NCBI GenBank assembly: GCA_016789205.1
Contig: JAEURF010000123.1
Coordinates: 1-5,399 of the forward strand
Origin: Anaerolineales bacterium
Lineage (GTDB): Bacteria > Chloroflexota > Anaerolineae > Anaerolineales > Villigracilaceae
Direction: 5' to 3'
Length of the DNA: 5,399 nt
Shown: piece by piece, positions 4,431-5,399 of the stretch
Layout of the letters: each line of letters opens with the position of its first letter
How positions within the stretch are numbered: position 1 is the first letter of the stretch
Notes under the pieces: model-generated
What the model saw: only the letters and a program-made list of their open reading frames with translations
Told to the model about the DNA's origin: nothing
Database searches by the model: none
Program-made: the position numbers and the translations under genes

Positions 4431-5399
4431 ATGAGTTTTGAATTTATTTTACGGATTATCGGCATGTTTGTTTTGGCAGTTGCAGGCGGGTATTGGGGAT
4501 TTGAAGTTTCCCAATTTACACCAGATGATGCCGCACGCACCACAATTGTTTTCGGCTTGGTCGGGGCGCTTGTGGGTTTAATCCTGACTCCATACTTTAC
4601 CACACGCCCTGCGCGGGCATTACGTTCTATTCTTGGCAGGTTAGCCGCTGAAAGTTTGTTTGCCGGGTTGACTGGACTTATAGTAGGTCTATTGATTGCG
4701 GCTTTGCTTGGGTTTCCACTTTCTTTATTACCAGCACCATTTGGTGAAGTTCTACCTTTTCTAGGTGTGTTGATTTTTTCCTATTTTGGTGTTTCGCTTT
4801 TCGTCATGCGCCAAGGTGACATTATGGGTTTGCTGGGTGCCTTAAGTGGACGCGGTGAAGGCGGTAGTTCTTCCTCGTGGAGTAATTTGAATCGCAATAT
4901 TCTTTTAGATACAAGTGTGATTATTGATGGGCGTGTGGCAGATATTGCTCGAACTGGGTTTTTGCCCGGCACGCTTTTAATTCCGCGTTTTGTGTTGAAT
5001 GAGTTGCAATATATTGCAGATTCACCGGATGGTCAGCGCCGCCAACGTGGTCGGCGTGGCATGGAAGTGTTGGCTGAATTACAAAAGTTACCAAATGTAC
5101 TTGTCAGAATATCTGATATTAATGTGGATGGCGTGCGTGAAGTAGATGATAAGTTGATTGTGCTTGGTAAGCAACTTAAAAGTCCGGTATTAACCAATGA
5201 CTATAATTTAAATCGGATTGCCGAATTACAAGGCGTAACTGTGTTGAATATCAATGAATTGGCTAACGCGGTGAAATCAGTTGTCCTGCCGGGTGAGGCG
5301 TTAAGAATCAATATCATGCAAGAAGGTAAGGAACATGGTCAAGGTGTTGGATATATGGAAGATGGCACGATGGTCGTTGTAGAAAATGGTAAAGATTAC
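4431..5399 (+). CDS. YacL-like membrane PIN/TRAM-domain protein, 3' end cut by window
   Basis: The open frame runs from 4431 to the window edge, giving 323 residues with no stop. Four hydrophobic segments (about 5-25, 38-56, 74-98 and 106-126) form an N-terminal membrane anchor. A Gly/Ser-rich linker (about 139-150) follows. A PIN nuclease domain (about 156-280) starts with LLDTSVIIDGR and carries the acidic set D160, E191, D239/D240 and D257 (TNDYNL). A TRAM RNA-binding domain starts near 286 (PGEALRINIMQEGKEHGQGVGY) and is cut in its middle. Architecture and order match Bacillus YacL and relatives, so perhaps 30-40 residues are missing. The probable role is a membrane-tethered metal-dependent RNA endonuclease; the substrate in this group is poorly defined. 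It is not an antitoxin-paired VapC, since it has no small partner gene upstream. The start is supported by the AGGAG site and strong promoter. Confidence 0.9.
   Translation, partial: MSFEFILRIIGMFVLAVAGGYWGFEVSQFTPDDAARTTIVFGLVGALVGLILTPYFTTRPARALRSILGRLAAESLFAGLTGLIVGLLIAALLGFPLSLLPAPFGEVLPFLGVLIFSYFGVSLFVMRQGDIMGLLGALSGRGEGGSSSSWSNLNRNILLDTSVIIDGRVADIARTGFLPGTLLIPRFVLNELQYIADSPDGQRRQRGRRGMEVLAELQKLPNVLVRISDINVDGVREVDDKLIVLGKQLKSPVLTNDYNLNRIAELQGVTVLNINELANAVKSVVLPGEALRINIMQEGKEHGQGVGYMEDGTMVVVENGKDY

Noticed and set aside
4418..4603. Minus-strand frame of 61 codons over the start of the PIN/TRAM gene.
   Set aside because: It is antisense to the membrane-anchor coding region and its strong promoter; composition is shadow-like.
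4431..5399. A VapBC-type toxin reading of the PIN-domain gene.
   Set aside because: VapC toxins are about 130-residue stand-alone PIN proteins with an adjacent antitoxin gene. This one has membrane helices and a TRAM domain and no small gene upstream.

Overview
The window is 5.4 kb of AT-leaning bacterial chromosome carrying five ordinary protein-coding genes, one of them cut by the right edge, and several intergenic hairpin/repeat elements. I see no phage, transposase, CRISPR, rRNA or tRNA. The gene types are a membrane-anchored PIN/TRAM protein of the YacL type, a LysN-like aminotransferase and MoaA. Together with 'accacgaagg...cacaaag' and 'gtaggggcgaggt' intergenic repeats, they suggest an environmental bacterium, with Chloroflexota/Anaerolineae as my best guess. 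The taxonomy is inference only.

Layout. Positions 1-144 hold two adjacent hairpins (a likely dispersed repeat) and the start region of a DMT/EamA-family membrane transporter (145-999, +). Positions 1000-1325 are non-protein-coding apart from a proposed tiny leader ORF. This stretch holds a degenerate short-repeat element, GC-rich hairpins and then a compact leader region. Next is a PLP-dependent fold-type I aminotransferase (1326-2564, +). It converges on a HAD hydrolase gene (2598-3311, -), with a perfect 13-bp inverted repeat between the two acting as a probable bidirectional terminator. The HAD gene is the second gene of a tightly coupled moaA-HAD operon, with moaA at 3315-4316 (-). A short divergent promoter region (4317-4430) separates moaA from a YacL-like PIN/TRAM gene (4431 to beyond 5399, +).

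The most interesting element is the leader of the aminotransferase gene. A 13-codon ORF (1222-1263) encodes MTKNLALLLGLLL, with seven leucines in its last nine codons. It is followed at once by a small hairpin that can pair with the 5' arm of a strong intrinsic terminator (1275-1310), which sits only 15 nt before the aminotransferase start codon. This has the architecture of a leucine-responsive, ribosome-mediated transcription attenuator. It would imply that the aminotransferase works in leucine/branched-chain amino acid metabolism, whereas sequence similarity alone would usually give only a 2-aminoadipate or generic aminotransferase label.

The other genes do not form an obvious single pathway. 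moaA belongs to molybdenum cofactor synthesis, and the remaining moa/moe genes are not in the window. The HAD protein is tied to moaA only by operon structure. The PIN/TRAM gene is divergently transcribed.
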